This document shows, in pieces, positions 1 to 9,913 of a stretch of 64,000 nucleotides of DNA; the stretch's first letter is position 1, and each line of letters starts with the position of its first letter. A program made the position numbers and the translations under genes. The stretch comes from an uncultured Lachnospiraceae bacterium (GTDB lineage Bacteria > Bacillota > Clostridia > Lachnospirales > Lachnospiraceae), in NCBI GenBank assembly GCA_947577185.1, contig CANPUE010000003.1:1-64000 (forward strand). The letters are read 5' to 3'. The notes under the pieces were generated by a model. That model made no database searches, had not been told where the DNA came from, and saw nothing but the letters and a program-made list of their open reading frames with translations.

Positions 1-102
1 ATATGCAATTTAGAAATGTAATATAAAAAGTAAATTTATGTTTGGTTTATGTGAGTAGAGGTTCATTAACATAAAGAGTATTTTTAAGGAGGAAAAAGAT
101 AT

Positions 103-243
103 AAAATTTGGAAATTAGTTACTTTTGGTTTGACAATTGCAACACTTTTTGTGGCTTGTGGAAAACAGCCGACAGATGAGGAGCATACTGTATGGAATGG
201 GAGTATTTTTTCCATGATCCGGAATCTTTCAGAGAATTTCTAA
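103..243 (+). pseudogene. Short lipoprotein-like ORF without a start codon (KIWKLVTFGLTIATLFVACGKQPTDEEHTVWNG...)
   Basis: Open frame with hydrophobic signal and lipobox-like LFVAC; AAGGAGG upstream at 86-92, but the expected ATG reads ATA out of frame, consistent with loss of one G. Confidence 0.35.
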
Positions 244-414
244 TAGACATAAGTTTTTCATTAAATTTCACTTATATGTAAACCGGTCAGAGCATAAGTG
301 TAATACTGCCGCCTTTGCAGGTAATATTATCTTGCTGTCTTGACAAGCAGCATAAGATTTGCTACACTAACAATGGTAAATAAATTGACTGTACTGTAAT
401 TGACTTTGTAGGAG

Positions 415-888
415 GTGGATGGTATAACAAAGGAAACTAAGAAAAACGCATATCTGTATTGTAAATTTCGGGATGAGCAGCTTGCACTGTATGATGAGTA
501 CGCGAAACGTCACGGAATGCTGATGAAAACACTGTTAGTAGTTAATGTTTTATTTTATGACGATTTCTATGGCAAGGGCGGCGTAACACAGACGGAGATT
601 TGTGGGCGCACCTTTCAGTCTAAACAGACAGTCAATCTGATTATACGAAATCTACTAAGCGAAGCATACGTAACGGTTGAAGAGAAAAAAGAAAACAAAC
701 GGGAGAAATTAGTACGGATAACCGAAGCCGGCAAGGCTTACTGTGAAAAGGTTGTCCGCCACATTACATGGGCAGAAGATACGGCAATGTCTATGTTTAC
801 ACAAGAGGAGCAAAAACAATTAATTGATCTCTCACGGGCATTTACAAAAAATCTGACAGAGCTTATCAACCGGGAAACGGAGAATTAA
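415..888 (+). CDS. MarR-family transcriptional regulator
   Basis: ORF with winged-helix pattern (GGVTQTEICGRTFQSKQTVNLIIRNLLSEAYVTVEEKKENKREKLVRITEAG); GTG start. Confidence 0.75.
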   Translation: MDGITKETKKNAYLYCKFRDEQLALYDEYAKRHGMLMKTLLVVNVLFYDDFYGKGGVTQTEICGRTFQSKQTVNLIIRNLLSEAYVTVEEKKENKREKLVRITEAGKAYCEKVVRHITWAEDTAMSMFTQEEQKQLIDLSRAFTKNLTELINRETEN

Positions 889-891
889 ATT

Positions 892-1518
892 ATGGAACTT
901 TACGAAGCAATTAACAAAAGGAAAACGACGAGGGAATTTTTAGATACGGAGGTTGATTTTGAGGTCATTAAAAGAATTTTGGAAGCAGGAAACAAGGCTC
1001 CCACTTGGGATCATAATCGTAATTGGCAGTTTATCGTTTTAAGAACCGATGAAGAAAAAGAATATGCCTTTTCCGAAGCCAAAGCTATTGCAGATAAATT
1101 TGATGCCGACAGGTATCTGAACATGCCCAGACCTTACCCAATTACGTTGGGGCAAAAAATGTACGGTTATGCCATGCCGAAACAATATACCATGCTGAAA
1201 GATGCACCATATGTAATTATTCCTTTATTCAAATCAAAAGAATTGAATGGTGAGTATGTTTCCAAATTGAATCCTTTCGCTACTATTTGGTGTGTAATAG
1301 AAAATATCTTTTTAGCGGCAACAGCAGAAGGACTATCCTGCTCAATGCGTATACCGCTGAATAAAGAACACGATATTGTTAAGAAAAAACTGAAAGTGCC
1401 GCCGACCTATATGATACCCGTGTTTATCGGTATTGGCTGCGCAAATCCCGAAGAAGTGCTATTAGAGCAGTATAATCCTGATATAGAGAAACAAATCCGC
1501 TTTGGGAGATGGAAATGA
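892..1518 (+). CDS. Nitroreductase family protein
   Basis: MELYEAINKRKTTREFLDTEV...ILEAGNKAPTWDHNRNWQFIVL. Confidence 0.85.
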   Translation: MELYEAINKRKTTREFLDTEVDFEVIKRILEAGNKAPTWDHNRNWQFIVLRTDEEKEYAFSEAKAIADKFDADRYLNMPRPYPITLGQKMYGYAMPKQYTMLKDAPYVIIPLFKSKELNGEYVSKLNPFATIWCVIENIFLAATAEGLSCSMRIPLNKEHDIVKKKLKVPPTYMIPVFIGIGCANPEEVLLEQYNPDIEKQIRFGRWK

Positions 1519-1640
1519 TTATAAAAGAAATTACGACAAAGGTACTAAAGTAAAATCAAATCTGCCTGTTTGTGAGTATGCGCTCAACCCCTGCGTGGGT
1601 TGTACTCACGCTTGCAAATACGGTTATGCTTTTTTGGCGC
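1515..1640 (+). pseudogene. Remnant of an SPL-like radical SAM protein
   Basis: MIIKEITTKVLK* then, in another frame, SNLPVCEYALNPCVGCTHACKYGYAF; resembles NPYxGCTHxCxYCYA but frameshifted and truncated. Confidence 0.55.
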
Positions 1641-1709
1641 CGCCTGTGATTGTTAATTATTTTTATCATAGCGAAATCAAAAAATCAGCACGAAAAGGTG
1701 GTGAGAATA

Positions 1710-2534
1710 ATGCCTGAATTACCTGAAATAGAAACAATCAAAAGTGTAGTTGAGCCGCAGATACAGGGGCTTACGATTGAAAATGTGCTTGTCAGCCGCC
1801 CAGAGGTCATTGCACATCCGACAGCAGAGGAATTTTGTGAAGATGTGACAGGACAGGCAATCTTTTCTATGGCACGCAGAGGAAAATTTTTGATTATCAA
1901 TTTGGGAAATAAAAATAAGATAATTCTGCATTTGCGAATGACGGGTTGTTTACTCGTTACTCCGCCCGATTATCAACTGGAAAAGCATACACATATCATT
2001 ATGCAATTAAGTAATGGAATGGAGCTGCGCTTTTCTGATACTCGTCGTTTCGGGCGGTTTTGGCTGATACGAAATGATGAAAAAGATACATACAGTGGTA
2101 TTGAAAAGTTGGGAGTAGAGGCGCTGTCTGCCGGGTGCAACGCCGAATATCTGCAATCCCGATTAGAGAAACGGAAAAAAGCAATCAAAGAGTGCCTGCT
2201 CGATCAAAGCGTGATTGCTGGAATAGGCAATATCTATTCCGATAAAATCCTATATCGTGCAAGGATTAATCCCTCGGCCCCCGCAAACGGTCTGAGCGTT
2301 AGCGAATGGGAACGCCTTGCCAGTGAGATTGCCGACTGCTTGCGTTACTTCATTGATAAAAACAGTATCTCGCAAGAGGATTACCTGATGACAAAAGGGC
2401 AGGACTACCGCAATACTCCATTTCTGCAAGTGTACGGTCACGCCGGTGAACCTTGTCCGAATTGCGGAAATACATTGTGTCGTACCGTGATCGGAGGCAG
2501 GAGCAGCGTGCATTGTCCTGCTTGTCAGAAATAA
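1710..2534 (+). CDS. mutM: Formamidopyrimidine-DNA glycosylase
   Basis: MPELPEIETI N-terminus and C-terminal zinc finger CPNCGNTLCRTVIGGRSSVHCPACQK; start set at ATG 1710. Confidence 0.95.
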   Translation: MPELPEIETIKSVVEPQIQGLTIENVLVSRPEVIAHPTAEEFCEDVTGQAIFSMARRGKFLIINLGNKNKIILHLRMTGCLLVTPPDYQLEKHTHIIMQLSNGMELRFSDTRRFGRFWLIRNDEKDTYSGIEKLGVEALSAGCNAEYLQSRLEKRKKAIKECLLDQSVIAGIGNIYSDKILYRARINPSAPANGLSVSEWERLASEIADCLRYFIDKNSISQEDYLMTKGQDYRNTPFLQVYGHAGEPCPNCGNTLCRTVIGGRSSVHCPACQK

Positions 2535-2674
2535 GGAAAAAAGTCCGCTTTAAGTATGCTGGTTCAGAAAATGGCTTGCGCCAATTATGTGGAGATATAC
2601 TCGACTATTTGGTAAGATTTTATAGCAATTTTTCGAGCGCATAGAATAAAACTGATTTTTGTGAGGAGAAGAAA

Positions 2675-2773
2675 ATGATTGATGTTTTTTTATTTTATAT
2701 GAAAGAGAAAGGCTGGGGGATTGAATTGTGTGAAACAAAGAACAATTATTTCCCGGAAGAAGTCTCGGACTGA
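2675..2773 (+). CDS. Small ORF, 32 aa, unknown
   Basis: MIDVFLFYMKEKGWGIELCETKNNYFPEEVSD; SD-like GAGGAGAAG upstream. Confidence 0.25.
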   Translation: MIDVFLFYMKEKGWGIELCETKNNYFPEEVSD

Positions 2774-2775
2774 TT

Positions 2776-4002
2776 ATGAGAAGAAATAACAGTACAGGAA
2801 AACGGCTGCGTCTGGTACCTCTTATATTGGGCTGCTATGGGGCATTTCTCGGCTTTGGCCTGCTCGCCATAGGCTTTGCAGAAATAACGGAAGGGATTGG
2901 AATGATCCGGTTTCTGATCGGGCTTGGCATGGCGGGTTTTGGTTTGTTGGGGATATGGGATGGAGTGCGTGATCTGATTAAGCCGAATAAGAAGCCGGAG
3001 CAGGCACCGGCGAGTCAATTTATTCTTACGGATACATCTGGAAACAGGAGTTCCAATGTTACAGTGGAGGTTTTACAAAAACAGTTGGAAAGCCTGATGG
3101 AAAGTGATATAGGGAGTGTTTTCACACTCCAGATTCTGCCGCCTTTTACCGTACAGGAGACAGGGAATATAAGCCAGATTTTCTGCATATTCCATGAGGT
3201 CTTCGGGCTGACGGTATTTTTGGATGTATCGGAAGGCGGATATGAATCTTATCATAAAAGCGCAGAGTTTGACGAGGTGAAAGACTGGTTTGAAAAACTC
3301 CTGACTGGCAGCGCTGATCTTTCGGGATGGAATAAAATGGAGAATGCGTCTTTGTGGAACGAATATGACGATGATGATGAAAGCAGCGAGGAAGAAGATA
3401 CCGGATGGGAAGAAGGCAGCGTCTGCCCGGGCGAAGCAGAGGGCAGTCCGGAAGATAAAGATGGGACATCAGAGACGGTTACAGGTTTTGACAAAACAGA
3501 CGTTTTGATAAATACAGGAGAAACCACGGCGGGGAAGCGCGAAACGGATACCCGACAGACGGAGGAGCACATAAAATCGTTCTGGCATCAGCTTCAAAGG
3601 GAACAGAAAGGCCAAATGAGGGGCTGGCATCAGATTCTGGTGATTTTTGGAGAGAGCTGGCATGATGAACACAAATTCTTTTCTTACAGGGATGTGGAGC
3701 TGGCAATTGAAGGAATCCATGAGAAGAAATATACGAAGGCAGTCATGGAGTGGGGAACGCAGGCGTTTGATTTCTTTCCGGGTGTTCAAAATGACCTGAT
3801 GGTGATCTGGTGTACCAATAACACGGGAAAAGGGGATACCAGGTTTCTGGCGAAAGAAGGAACCGTGACGCAGGTGAAATTCTGGCTGGTCAATTATTTG
3901 AATTCCGGTGTTTTTGAAGAAATGAGCGGTTGGGCTGATATTACTGACCAGATAGAAAAAGCAAACAGAAAGGGCAAAAAGAAACATGGGAAAGTATTTT
4001 AG
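2776..4002 (+). CDS. Hypothetical protein with N-terminal membrane segments and acidic linker
   Basis: Long ORF, two N-terminal hydrophobic stretches. Confidence 0.7.
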   Translation: MRRNNSTGKRLRLVPLILGCYGAFLGFGLLAIGFAEITEGIGMIRFLIGLGMAGFGLLGIWDGVRDLIKPNKKPEQAPASQFILTDTSGNRSSNVTVEVLQKQLESLMESDIGSVFTLQILPPFTVQETGNISQIFCIFHEVFGLTVFLDVSEGGYESYHKSAEFDEVKDWFEKLLTGSADLSGWNKMENASLWNEYDDDDESSEEEDTGWEEGSVCPGEAEGSPEDKDGTSETVTGFDKTDVLINTGETTAGKRETDTRQTEEHIKSFWHQLQREQKGQMRGWHQILVIFGESWHDEHKFFSYRDVELAIEGIHEKKYTKAVMEWGTQAFDFFPGVQNDLMVIWCTNNTGKGDTRFLAKEGTVTQVKFWLVNYLNSGVFEEMSGWADITDQIEKANRKGKKKHGKVF

Positions 4003-5221
4003 CGATGTGGTGGATAAGGCCATCCGGGATCTCTATTATTGTTGTGATAACGATAAGGCGAAAGCGGCGGCGGACGCATTATTGTCTGCGGCAAAGGACG
4101 GGGATGGGGATGCCTGCTATTTCCTCTCTCGCTGCTTTTCCGGGTCCTGTTATAGTTGGGAATACCACCCCTTTGAAGAAAATGAGGCGGCAGCCTATGC
4201 CATGCTTCATCAGGCGATTTCATTAGGCAGCGCTGCTGCGGTTCTGGGGGCGTTGCGTATGGATATGCTGACACCGGAGCTGCGGGAGCTTATGCCTTTT
4301 GACAGCATAAAAGAAGCATGGGATGTAATCTATGGAAAAGCCGAAAACGGCTGTGCATTCTGCCAGTACATGATCGGGAACACATATTATTTTCTGGATA
4401 TCATAGAGATTGAAGATCGTAAGGAAAGTGATTTCGCAAATAAGGGAGCCTGGAATGCATGGAAACAGATGCAAATAAAACAATGTCTCCCCTGGTTTGA
4501 AAAGTCATTTTCCGGAGGCATGATTCTGGCAGGGCGCAATTACTGCCATTATTACCAGCATGGCCGGGGAGAATACATTCCTCCGGAGCCGGAAAAGGAG
4601 GTTCCAATCATGCGCCAGGGGGCGGAACGGGGCTATCCGGAGTGGATGTATGCCTATGCCCATTATCTGGCCTATACAGAGGATAACGATAAAGAAGCTC
4701 TTCCCTGGGCGCTGAAAGCGGCAGAGGCAGGACATCTCTGGAGCTGGCATATTATAGGGGATATTTATTGGGATGGTACGGCAGTTGAGCGTAACCTGTC
4801 TTATGCGCTGCAGTGTTATGAAAAGACCGCCAGTTATGGTAATGACAGCTATGCCTGCCGACAACTGGGGCGTTTATATTTCCACGGCTGGGGTACGGCA
4901 GTGGACTATGCACGGGCCGTTCAGTGGCTGGAGAAGGATGAGGAACCGGAATATGTCCAGTATCATCTTCTGGGGATCTGTTATCTGTTGGGGTACGGAT
5001 GCCGGCAGAACCCGGCGAGAGGAAAAGCATTTTTGGAGAAAAGCAAAAATTCGCCCTATAAAAGTTATGGTCTGGGAATGATGTATGCTGAGGGGATCGG
5101 TGTACGGGAGAACATTGAAAAAGGTGTTGAGTATCTGAAAGCGGCAGGAAATTACGGGCCGGCAATAGAGGCGCTGAAACATTACAGGAAAAGCCTGTTT
5201 GGGGTATGGCGGCGGAAATAA
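3986..5221 (+). CDS. Sel1-like repeat (tetratricopeptide-like) protein
   Basis: Repeats such as AAEAGHLWSWHIIGDIYWDGTAVERNLSYALQCYEKTA and LGRLYFHGWGTAVDYARAVQWLEK; overlaps the preceding ORF by 17 bp. Confidence 0.85.
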   Translation: MGKYFSDVVDKAIRDLYYCCDNDKAKAAADALLSAAKDGDGDACYFLSRCFSGSCYSWEYHPFEENEAAAYAMLHQAISLGSAAAVLGALRMDMLTPELRELMPFDSIKEAWDVIYGKAENGCAFCQYMIGNTYYFLDIIEIEDRKESDFANKGAWNAWKQMQIKQCLPWFEKSFSGGMILAGRNYCHYYQHGRGEYIPPEPEKEVPIMRQGAERGYPEWMYAYAHYLAYTEDNDKEALPWALKAAEAGHLWSWHIIGDIYWDGTAVERNLSYALQCYEKTASYGNDSYACRQLGRLYFHGWGTAVDYARAVQWLEKDEEPEYVQYHLLGICYLLGYGCRQNPARGKAFLEKSKNSPYKSYGLGMMYAEGIGVRENIEKGVEYLKAAGNYGPAIEALKHYRKSLFGVWRRK

Positions 5222-5232
5222 AGGAGGTATTT

Positions 5233-5382
5233 ATGACAACAGCAATAGAGTATTCAGATGATTTGCAAAAATTATTGAGGCAGCAGAAAAACGAAAAAAA
5301 GCTTATTACGGTTAAGGCGTCTGGAAACAGGCGCTTTTTTGCTGCCATTATTAAGGAGGAAGTATTTAAGCGGGATGTATGA
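5233..5382 (+). CDS. Small ORF, 49 aa, unknown
   Basis: AAGGAGG SD at 5221 and ATG 5233; MTTAIEYSDDLQKLLRQQKNEKKLITVKASGNRRFFAAIIKEEVFKRDV. Confidence 0.45.
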   Translation: MTTAIEYSDDLQKLLRQQKNEKKLITVKASGNRRFFAAIIKEEVFKRDV

Positions 5383-5481
5383 TCTATGATCCGGCGGTGC
5401 GGCTGTACTTTTGAAACTGCGCTCGGCAAACTGTTAAAAATACAATAAAGATATTCTGTCAGTAAATTTCCATGAACACGA

Positions 5482-5530
5482 TTGACATCTATTACGGTTA
5501 GTGATATATTTATTACAGTAAACGTAATAA
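5482..5530 (+). promoter_or_regulatory. Promoter with adjacent palindromic operator candidate for the PadR operon
   Basis: TTGACA (5482-5487), 17 nt, TATATT (5505-5510), then TTATTAC-N7-GTAATAA (5510-5530). Confidence 0.55.
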
Positions 5531-5543
5531 GGAGGTGCAGGAT

Positions 5544-5864
5544 ATGCGCGACAATACGAAAGGAGGTGCGCTTACAGAAGTGACATTTTATATTTTACTT
5601 TCTCTCTATACCCCCAAACACGGCTATGCCATCATGCAGTTTATCGGGGAAAAAACAGGAGGGAGGCTTTCGCTCGGGGCAGGCACTTTGTATGGTGCGC
5701 TGAATTCATTACAGGAAAAGGGCTGGATTGCCCCATGCGGAGATAGCAGGGGACGAAAAAAAGAATATTTCATTACGTTACAGGGCAAAGAGACTGCCGA
5801 AAAAGAACTTGTAAGGCTCAATGAACTGGTAAGCGTTGCGGGCGGGATTATAGGATCGCAGTAA
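5544..5864 (+). CDS. PadR-family transcriptional regulator
   Basis: EVTFYILLSLYTPKHGYAIMQFI...LGAGTLYGALNSLQEKGWI; ATG 5544 well spaced from GGAGGT. Confidence 0.9.
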   Translation: MRDNTKGGALTEVTFYILLSLYTPKHGYAIMQFIGEKTGGRLSLGAGTLYGALNSLQEKGWIAPCGDSRGRKKEYFITLQGKETAEKELVRLNELVSVAGGIIGSQ

Positions 5865-5888
5865 ACGGCGCTGATAAGGAGGATTTAT

Positions 5889-6479
5889 ATGAGTAAAAGA
5901 TGTTACCGTTATTTTGGCGGTTTGCTGACCGCGCAGGAGAACTGGCTGAACAAAATGTCCAAAAAGGGATACCGCCTTGTTCGGACCGGGAAAGTGTTAT
6001 ATGAATTTGAGGATTGTAAGCCGGATCAGGTGCGATATTATGTTGAGTTTATCGGACACAAATCAGTAGAACATGCAAAAGAGTATTACAGTTTTCTGGA
6101 GGAGATAGGCTATCAGGTCTTCTACAAAAATTATAATCTCAATTATTCCGCAGGAAAAGTGCGTTGGCGGCCGTGGGCTGAAAAAGGCGGGCGCATTGCA
6201 ACAAATGCGGGCACCTTTAACCGGGAATTGCTGATTGTGGAAATGGAAAACGACGCAAAGCCGATTGAACTGCACACTTCTTATGAGGATAAGGAAAAAT
6301 ACTATTCTAATCTGCGCAACCCGTGGCTCTTCATGCTGCTTATGTTTGCAGTATCTGCCATGATAACCCGTTCCGTTCTTTTTGGTGCGGCAGCTTTGAC
6401 TGTCCTGTTTCCTGTTATACTATATCAAACGCAGGTAATGAAAATGAGATGTGAAGCAAAGATAAAGGAGAGATGTTGA
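5889..6479 (+). CDS. DUF2812-type membrane protein
   Basis: Follows a PadR gene; ENWLNKMSKKGYRLVRTGKVLYEFEDC pattern and C-terminal TM segments. Confidence 0.7.
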   Translation: MSKRCYRYFGGLLTAQENWLNKMSKKGYRLVRTGKVLYEFEDCKPDQVRYYVEFIGHKSVEHAKEYYSFLEEIGYQVFYKNYNLNYSAGKVRWRPWAEKGGRIATNAGTFNRELLIVEMENDAKPIELHTSYEDKEKYYSNLRNPWLFMLLMFAVSAMITRSVLFGAAALTVLFPVILYQTQVMKMRCEAKIKERC

Positions 6480-6907
6480 TGAAGAATAAGATGAAAAGCT
6501 TTCAGGGAGTGATGCTTATCGCATTTCTCATTATTGTTCCGTTTGCAGTGGTGAATTTTTTCGGGATTGGCACAGCGTATTCAGGAATTCGTATGGGTTA
6601 TGCCAGTCATGACGGGTGGAGGGACTGGTCAGCAGACTACACGATGCTGGATGGAAAAATGAAACATACCATTCATCCAAAAGATACACAGAATACGTTT
6701 CATGTTGAAGTGGTCACGGAGGAGGGGAGTATTTCTATTGAAATGACTGACACGGACGGAAGCGTTATTTTTGACGGGGACAATCTGCAAACCTCATCTT
6801 TTGATGTGGATGTGCCGGGAAAAGTTGTTGTGCGTATAGAAGCAGATAAGCACAAAGGCGGTTTCCGTATAGAACCCGTAGAGCAGCAAAATCAAAATGC
6901 AAAGTAA
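6473..6907 (+). CDS. Hypothetical secreted/membrane-anchored protein
   Basis: ORF with N-terminal hydrophobic segment, overlapping the previous gene. Confidence 0.6.
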   Translation: MLMKNKMKSFQGVMLIAFLIIVPFAVVNFFGIGTAYSGIRMGYASHDGWRDWSADYTMLDGKMKHTIHPKDTQNTFHVEVVTEEGSISIEMTDTDGSVIFDGDNLQTSSFDVDVPGKVVVRIEADKHKGGFRIEPVEQQNQNAK

Positions 6908-6995
6908 AAGAAAGGACGAATTCTTTTTGATTTCTGTATAATTTCTGTCACACGGGCACAGGAGCGTTGTCTAATCTTACAGGAGGTATCAGTTT

Positions 6996-7847
6996 ATGAA
7001 TCAAAAGGTCAATACAGAAGTACAGGCGCTGGTCGAACAGGCACTCGCGGGAGACAAGAAAGCGCTTGAAACACTCATAGCAAGTGTACAGGATCTTGTA
7101 TTTAATCTATCCTTACGGATGCTTGGTACATTTCCGGACGCGGAGGACGCCACGCAGGACATTTTGTTAAAAATGATCACGCATCTGTCCTCGTTTAGAG
7201 GCGACAGTTCCTTTACCACATGGGTATTCAGCATTGCGGCGAATCACCTGAAAAATTACAAAAAGCATATGTTTGCCCGCTATCCGCTTAATTTTGCGTA
7301 TTATGGAGAGGATATAGAGAACGCAGACATACGGGATGTGCCGGATCTGACACAGGATGTGGAAAAGGCTTTACTGGCGGAAGAACTGAAAATGTCCTGT
7401 ACCAATGTGATGCTGCAGTGCCTTGATGCGGAGAGCAGATGCATTTTCATCTTGGGCACGATGTTTAAGCTTGACAGCCGCATTGCGGGGGACATCCTGG
7501 GCCTGACGCCGGAAGCTTACCGTAAGCGGCTTTCCCGGATACGCCAGAAAATGGCGGATTTTCTCGGTCAGTATTGCGGTGAATACGGCGCAGGAAAATG
7601 CAAATGCATAGACAGAGTAAATTATGCGATACAAAGTCACAGGATAAATCCGAAACAGCTGGATTTTATGACAGCAGCGGAAATTCCCGTTCAGACTATG
7701 CTGGACGTCAAAAATGCGATGGAAGATGCAGACGATCTGTCACAGGACTTTTCGTTCTGCAGGCCCTACAGGTCGCCCGAACGTACGAAAACGCTGATCC
7801 GGGAATTCCTGGATTCCACGCAGTTTTCCATTATCCAGAGATCATAA
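6996..7847 (+). CDS. Sigma-70 family RNA polymerase factor (ECF-like) with Cys-containing C-terminal extension
   Basis: DLVFNLSLRMLGTFPDAEDATQDILLKMITHLSSFRGDSSFTTWVFSIAANHLKNYKK. Confidence 0.85.
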   Translation: MNQKVNTEVQALVEQALAGDKKALETLIASVQDLVFNLSLRMLGTFPDAEDATQDILLKMITHLSSFRGDSSFTTWVFSIAANHLKNYKKHMFARYPLNFAYYGEDIENADIRDVPDLTQDVEKALLAEELKMSCTNVMLQCLDAESRCIFILGTMFKLDSRIAGDILGLTPEAYRKRLSRIRQKMADFLGQYCGEYGAGKCKCIDRVNYAIQSHRINPKQLDFMTAAEIPVQTMLDVKNAMEDADDLSQDFSFCRPYRSPERTKTLIREFLDSTQFSIIQRS

Positions 7848-7862
7848 AGGAGAGAACAGAGG

Positions 7863-8546
7863 ATGAATACAAAGTTAATGATCGATTATTTGTCGGAACT
7901 TGACAGAAATAACAATCGCGAATGGTATCATGCGAATAAGGATGGATATAAAGAAGCGAACGCCGAATTTGAAAAGTTAGTGCAGGCGCTGATACTGGAA
8001 ATTGGAACATTTGACAGCAGTGTTTTACACAATGATCCGAAAGATCTTACGTTTAAGCTGGTAAGAGATACGCGGTTCAGTCATGATAAGTCGCCTTATA
8101 ACCCTGCGTTTCGTGCGCATATTTCCGCGAAGGGCAAACTGCCTGTTCCTGTCGGCTATTATCTGATGATAAAGCCGGGCGGCCAGTCCTTTTTGGGCGG
8201 CGGCCTGTTTGCCGATATGTTTAAGGATGCGACTGCAATGATACGTGACTATATTGTGCAAAATGGCGAAGAATGGGAAAAGATCATCCATGATCCGGAA
8301 TTTGAAAAATACTTTACGGTGAGGGGCACGGCGTTAAAGAAGGTTCCTGCGGGATATGACAAAGAACATCCCCAGGCGGAATATCTGAAATTTAAAAGCT
8401 GGTATCTCGAATATCCGTTAAAAGACGAAGAGGTGCAAAATGCGGAAGCTTTTTTTGCGAAGGCGGCGGAACTGTTTCGGATCATGAAACCGTTTAATGA
8501 TTATCTCAACAGAGCGCTTGAAGGGTTTCAGATGCCTGCAAGATAG
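7863..8546 (+). CDS. DUF2461/TIGR02453 family protein
   Basis: LSELDRNNNREWYHANKDGYKEAN...LVRDTRFSHDKSPYNPAFRAHISAKGK. Confidence 0.85.
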   Translation: MNTKLMIDYLSELDRNNNREWYHANKDGYKEANAEFEKLVQALILEIGTFDSSVLHNDPKDLTFKLVRDTRFSHDKSPYNPAFRAHISAKGKLPVPVGYYLMIKPGGQSFLGGGLFADMFKDATAMIRDYIVQNGEEWEKIIHDPEFEKYFTVRGTALKKVPAGYDKEHPQAEYLKFKSWYLEYPLKDEEVQNAEAFFAKAAELFRIMKPFNDYLNRALEGFQMPAR

Positions 8547-8646
8547 AATATTATTCTTGACGGTCAAAGGGACATGCTGTATGCTTGTATCGTAAATCAT
8601 TTTATTCTTTTTGGCAAAAGAATGTAAATCAGGGAGGTATGAAAGC

Positions 8647-9084
8647 ATGTCAGAGGGCAAAGGACTGATCGGGGAATTTAAAAAGTTTATAATGCGCGGA
8701 AATGTTATGGATATGGCAGTGGGTGTGATCGTCGGCGGAGCTTTTACCGCGATTGTCACGTCTTTAAATCAGGACATTCTGACACCGATTCTTGGCATTT
8801 TTGGCGGAACGGATTTTTCCAGTCTGAAGGTGACGCTCGGAAACGGGGAGAATGCACCGGTGCTTTGTTATGGTAATTTTATTACCGCTGTGATTAATTT
8901 TCTGATTACGGCATTTGTTATATTTTTGCTGATCAAAGGGATGAACGGCATTAACGCCCGTCTGCGCAAGAAGGAAGAGCCTGCGCCGGCAGCGGTGACT
9001 ACAAAAACCTGTCCGTACTGCAGGAGTGAGATTGATGTTTTGGCGGTCCGTTGTCCGCACTGTACGTCGCAGCTGGAAGCGTAA
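8647..9084 (+). CDS. mscL: Large-conductance mechanosensitive channel
   Basis: GLIGEFKKFIMRGNVMDMAVGVIVGGAFTAIVTSLNQDILTPILG; ATG 8647. Confidence 0.95.
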   Translation: MSEGKGLIGEFKKFIMRGNVMDMAVGVIVGGAFTAIVTSLNQDILTPILGIFGGTDFSSLKVTLGNGENAPVLCYGNFITAVINFLITAFVIFLLIKGMNGINARLRKKEEPAPAAVTTKTCPYCRSEIDVLAVRCPHCTSQLEA

Positions 9085-9096
9085 AAAGAACGTAAA

Positions 9097-9132
9097 GCAG
9101 AGTCTGTCATTATATGGCAGGCTCTGTTTTTT
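9097..9132 (+). terminator. Rho-independent terminator after mscL
   Basis: AGAGTCTGTCA...TGGCAGGCTCT stem followed by GTTTTTT. Confidence 0.7.
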
Positions 9133-9201
9133 AGAAGAGAGGATAACCGGATCCTCAGCGTTGCTTTGATGTTTCCGGATCGAAAAAGGATCATTGGCTG
9201 C

Positions 9202-9894
9202 TCAGATCAGGTTTGCAAACAGAGAGGCACCAAAAACAGTCACCAGGCCGGCAACGGCGATCGCCAGGCTGCTCATGGCGCCTTCGATCTCACCCATTTC
9301 CATGGCTTTGGCGGTGCCGATCGCGTGGGAAGCCGTTCCCAGCGCCAGCCCTTTGGCTACAGGTTCTTCGATGCGGAAGATTTTGTATACAAACTCGGCC
9401 ATAATATTTCCGAGGATTCCGGTGACGATGATGACGGCCACGGTGATGGTCGTAATACCGCCCAGCTCTTCGGAGATACCCAGACCGATGGCGGTGGTGA
9501 TGGATTTGGGAAGCAGCGTTACATACTGCTCATGGTTTAGACCGAACAGCTTTGCCAGCGCAAAGACGCTTACAAGGCTTGTCAGTACGCCGGCAGTGAT
9601 TCCGCCTGCCACGGCTTTTGCATTCTTTTTTAGCAGGGTAAGCTGCCTGTAGAGTGGTACAGCCAGGCATACAGTAGCCGGGGTAAGGAGGTAACTGATA
9701 TAGCTTGCACCTTTGTTGTATTCGCTGTATTCTATTTTCAGAAGGGACAGCACAGCCATGACGCATACTGTTCCGATCAGAAGGGGATTTAAGACAGCCA
9801 GTTTGAATTTTTTCTTTAAGAGCAGCCCGCCCTCATAGGCGGCGAGACTGAGCACTGCGCCGAAGAAGACGGAGCCGGTTAAAAAAGTCTGCAT
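9202..9894 (-). CDS. lrgB: LrgB/CidB-family membrane protein
   Basis: Multi-TM protein with KSITTAIGLGISEELGGI and GTASHAIGTAKAMEMGEIEGAMSSLAIAVAG. Confidence 0.9.
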   Translation of the reverse strand: MQTFLTGSVFFGAVLSLAAYEGGLLLKKKFKLAVLNPLLIGTVCVMAVLSLLKIEYSEYNKGASYISYLLTPATVCLAVPLYRQLTLLKKNAKAVAGGITAGVLTSLVSVFALAKLFGLNHEQYVTLLPKSITTAIGLGISEELGGITTITVAVIIVTGILGNIMAEFVYKIFRIEEPVAKGLALGTASHAIGTAKAMEMGEIEGAMSSLAIAVAGLVTVFGASLFANLI

Positions 9895-9913
9895 TTTGAA
9901 TACCTGCCTTTCT

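Noticed and set aside
3252-4023. Minus-strand ORFs opposite 2776-4002
   Set aside because: Low-complexity Ser/Pro/Arg-rich translations typical of antisense shadow ORFs, with no SD or family signature.
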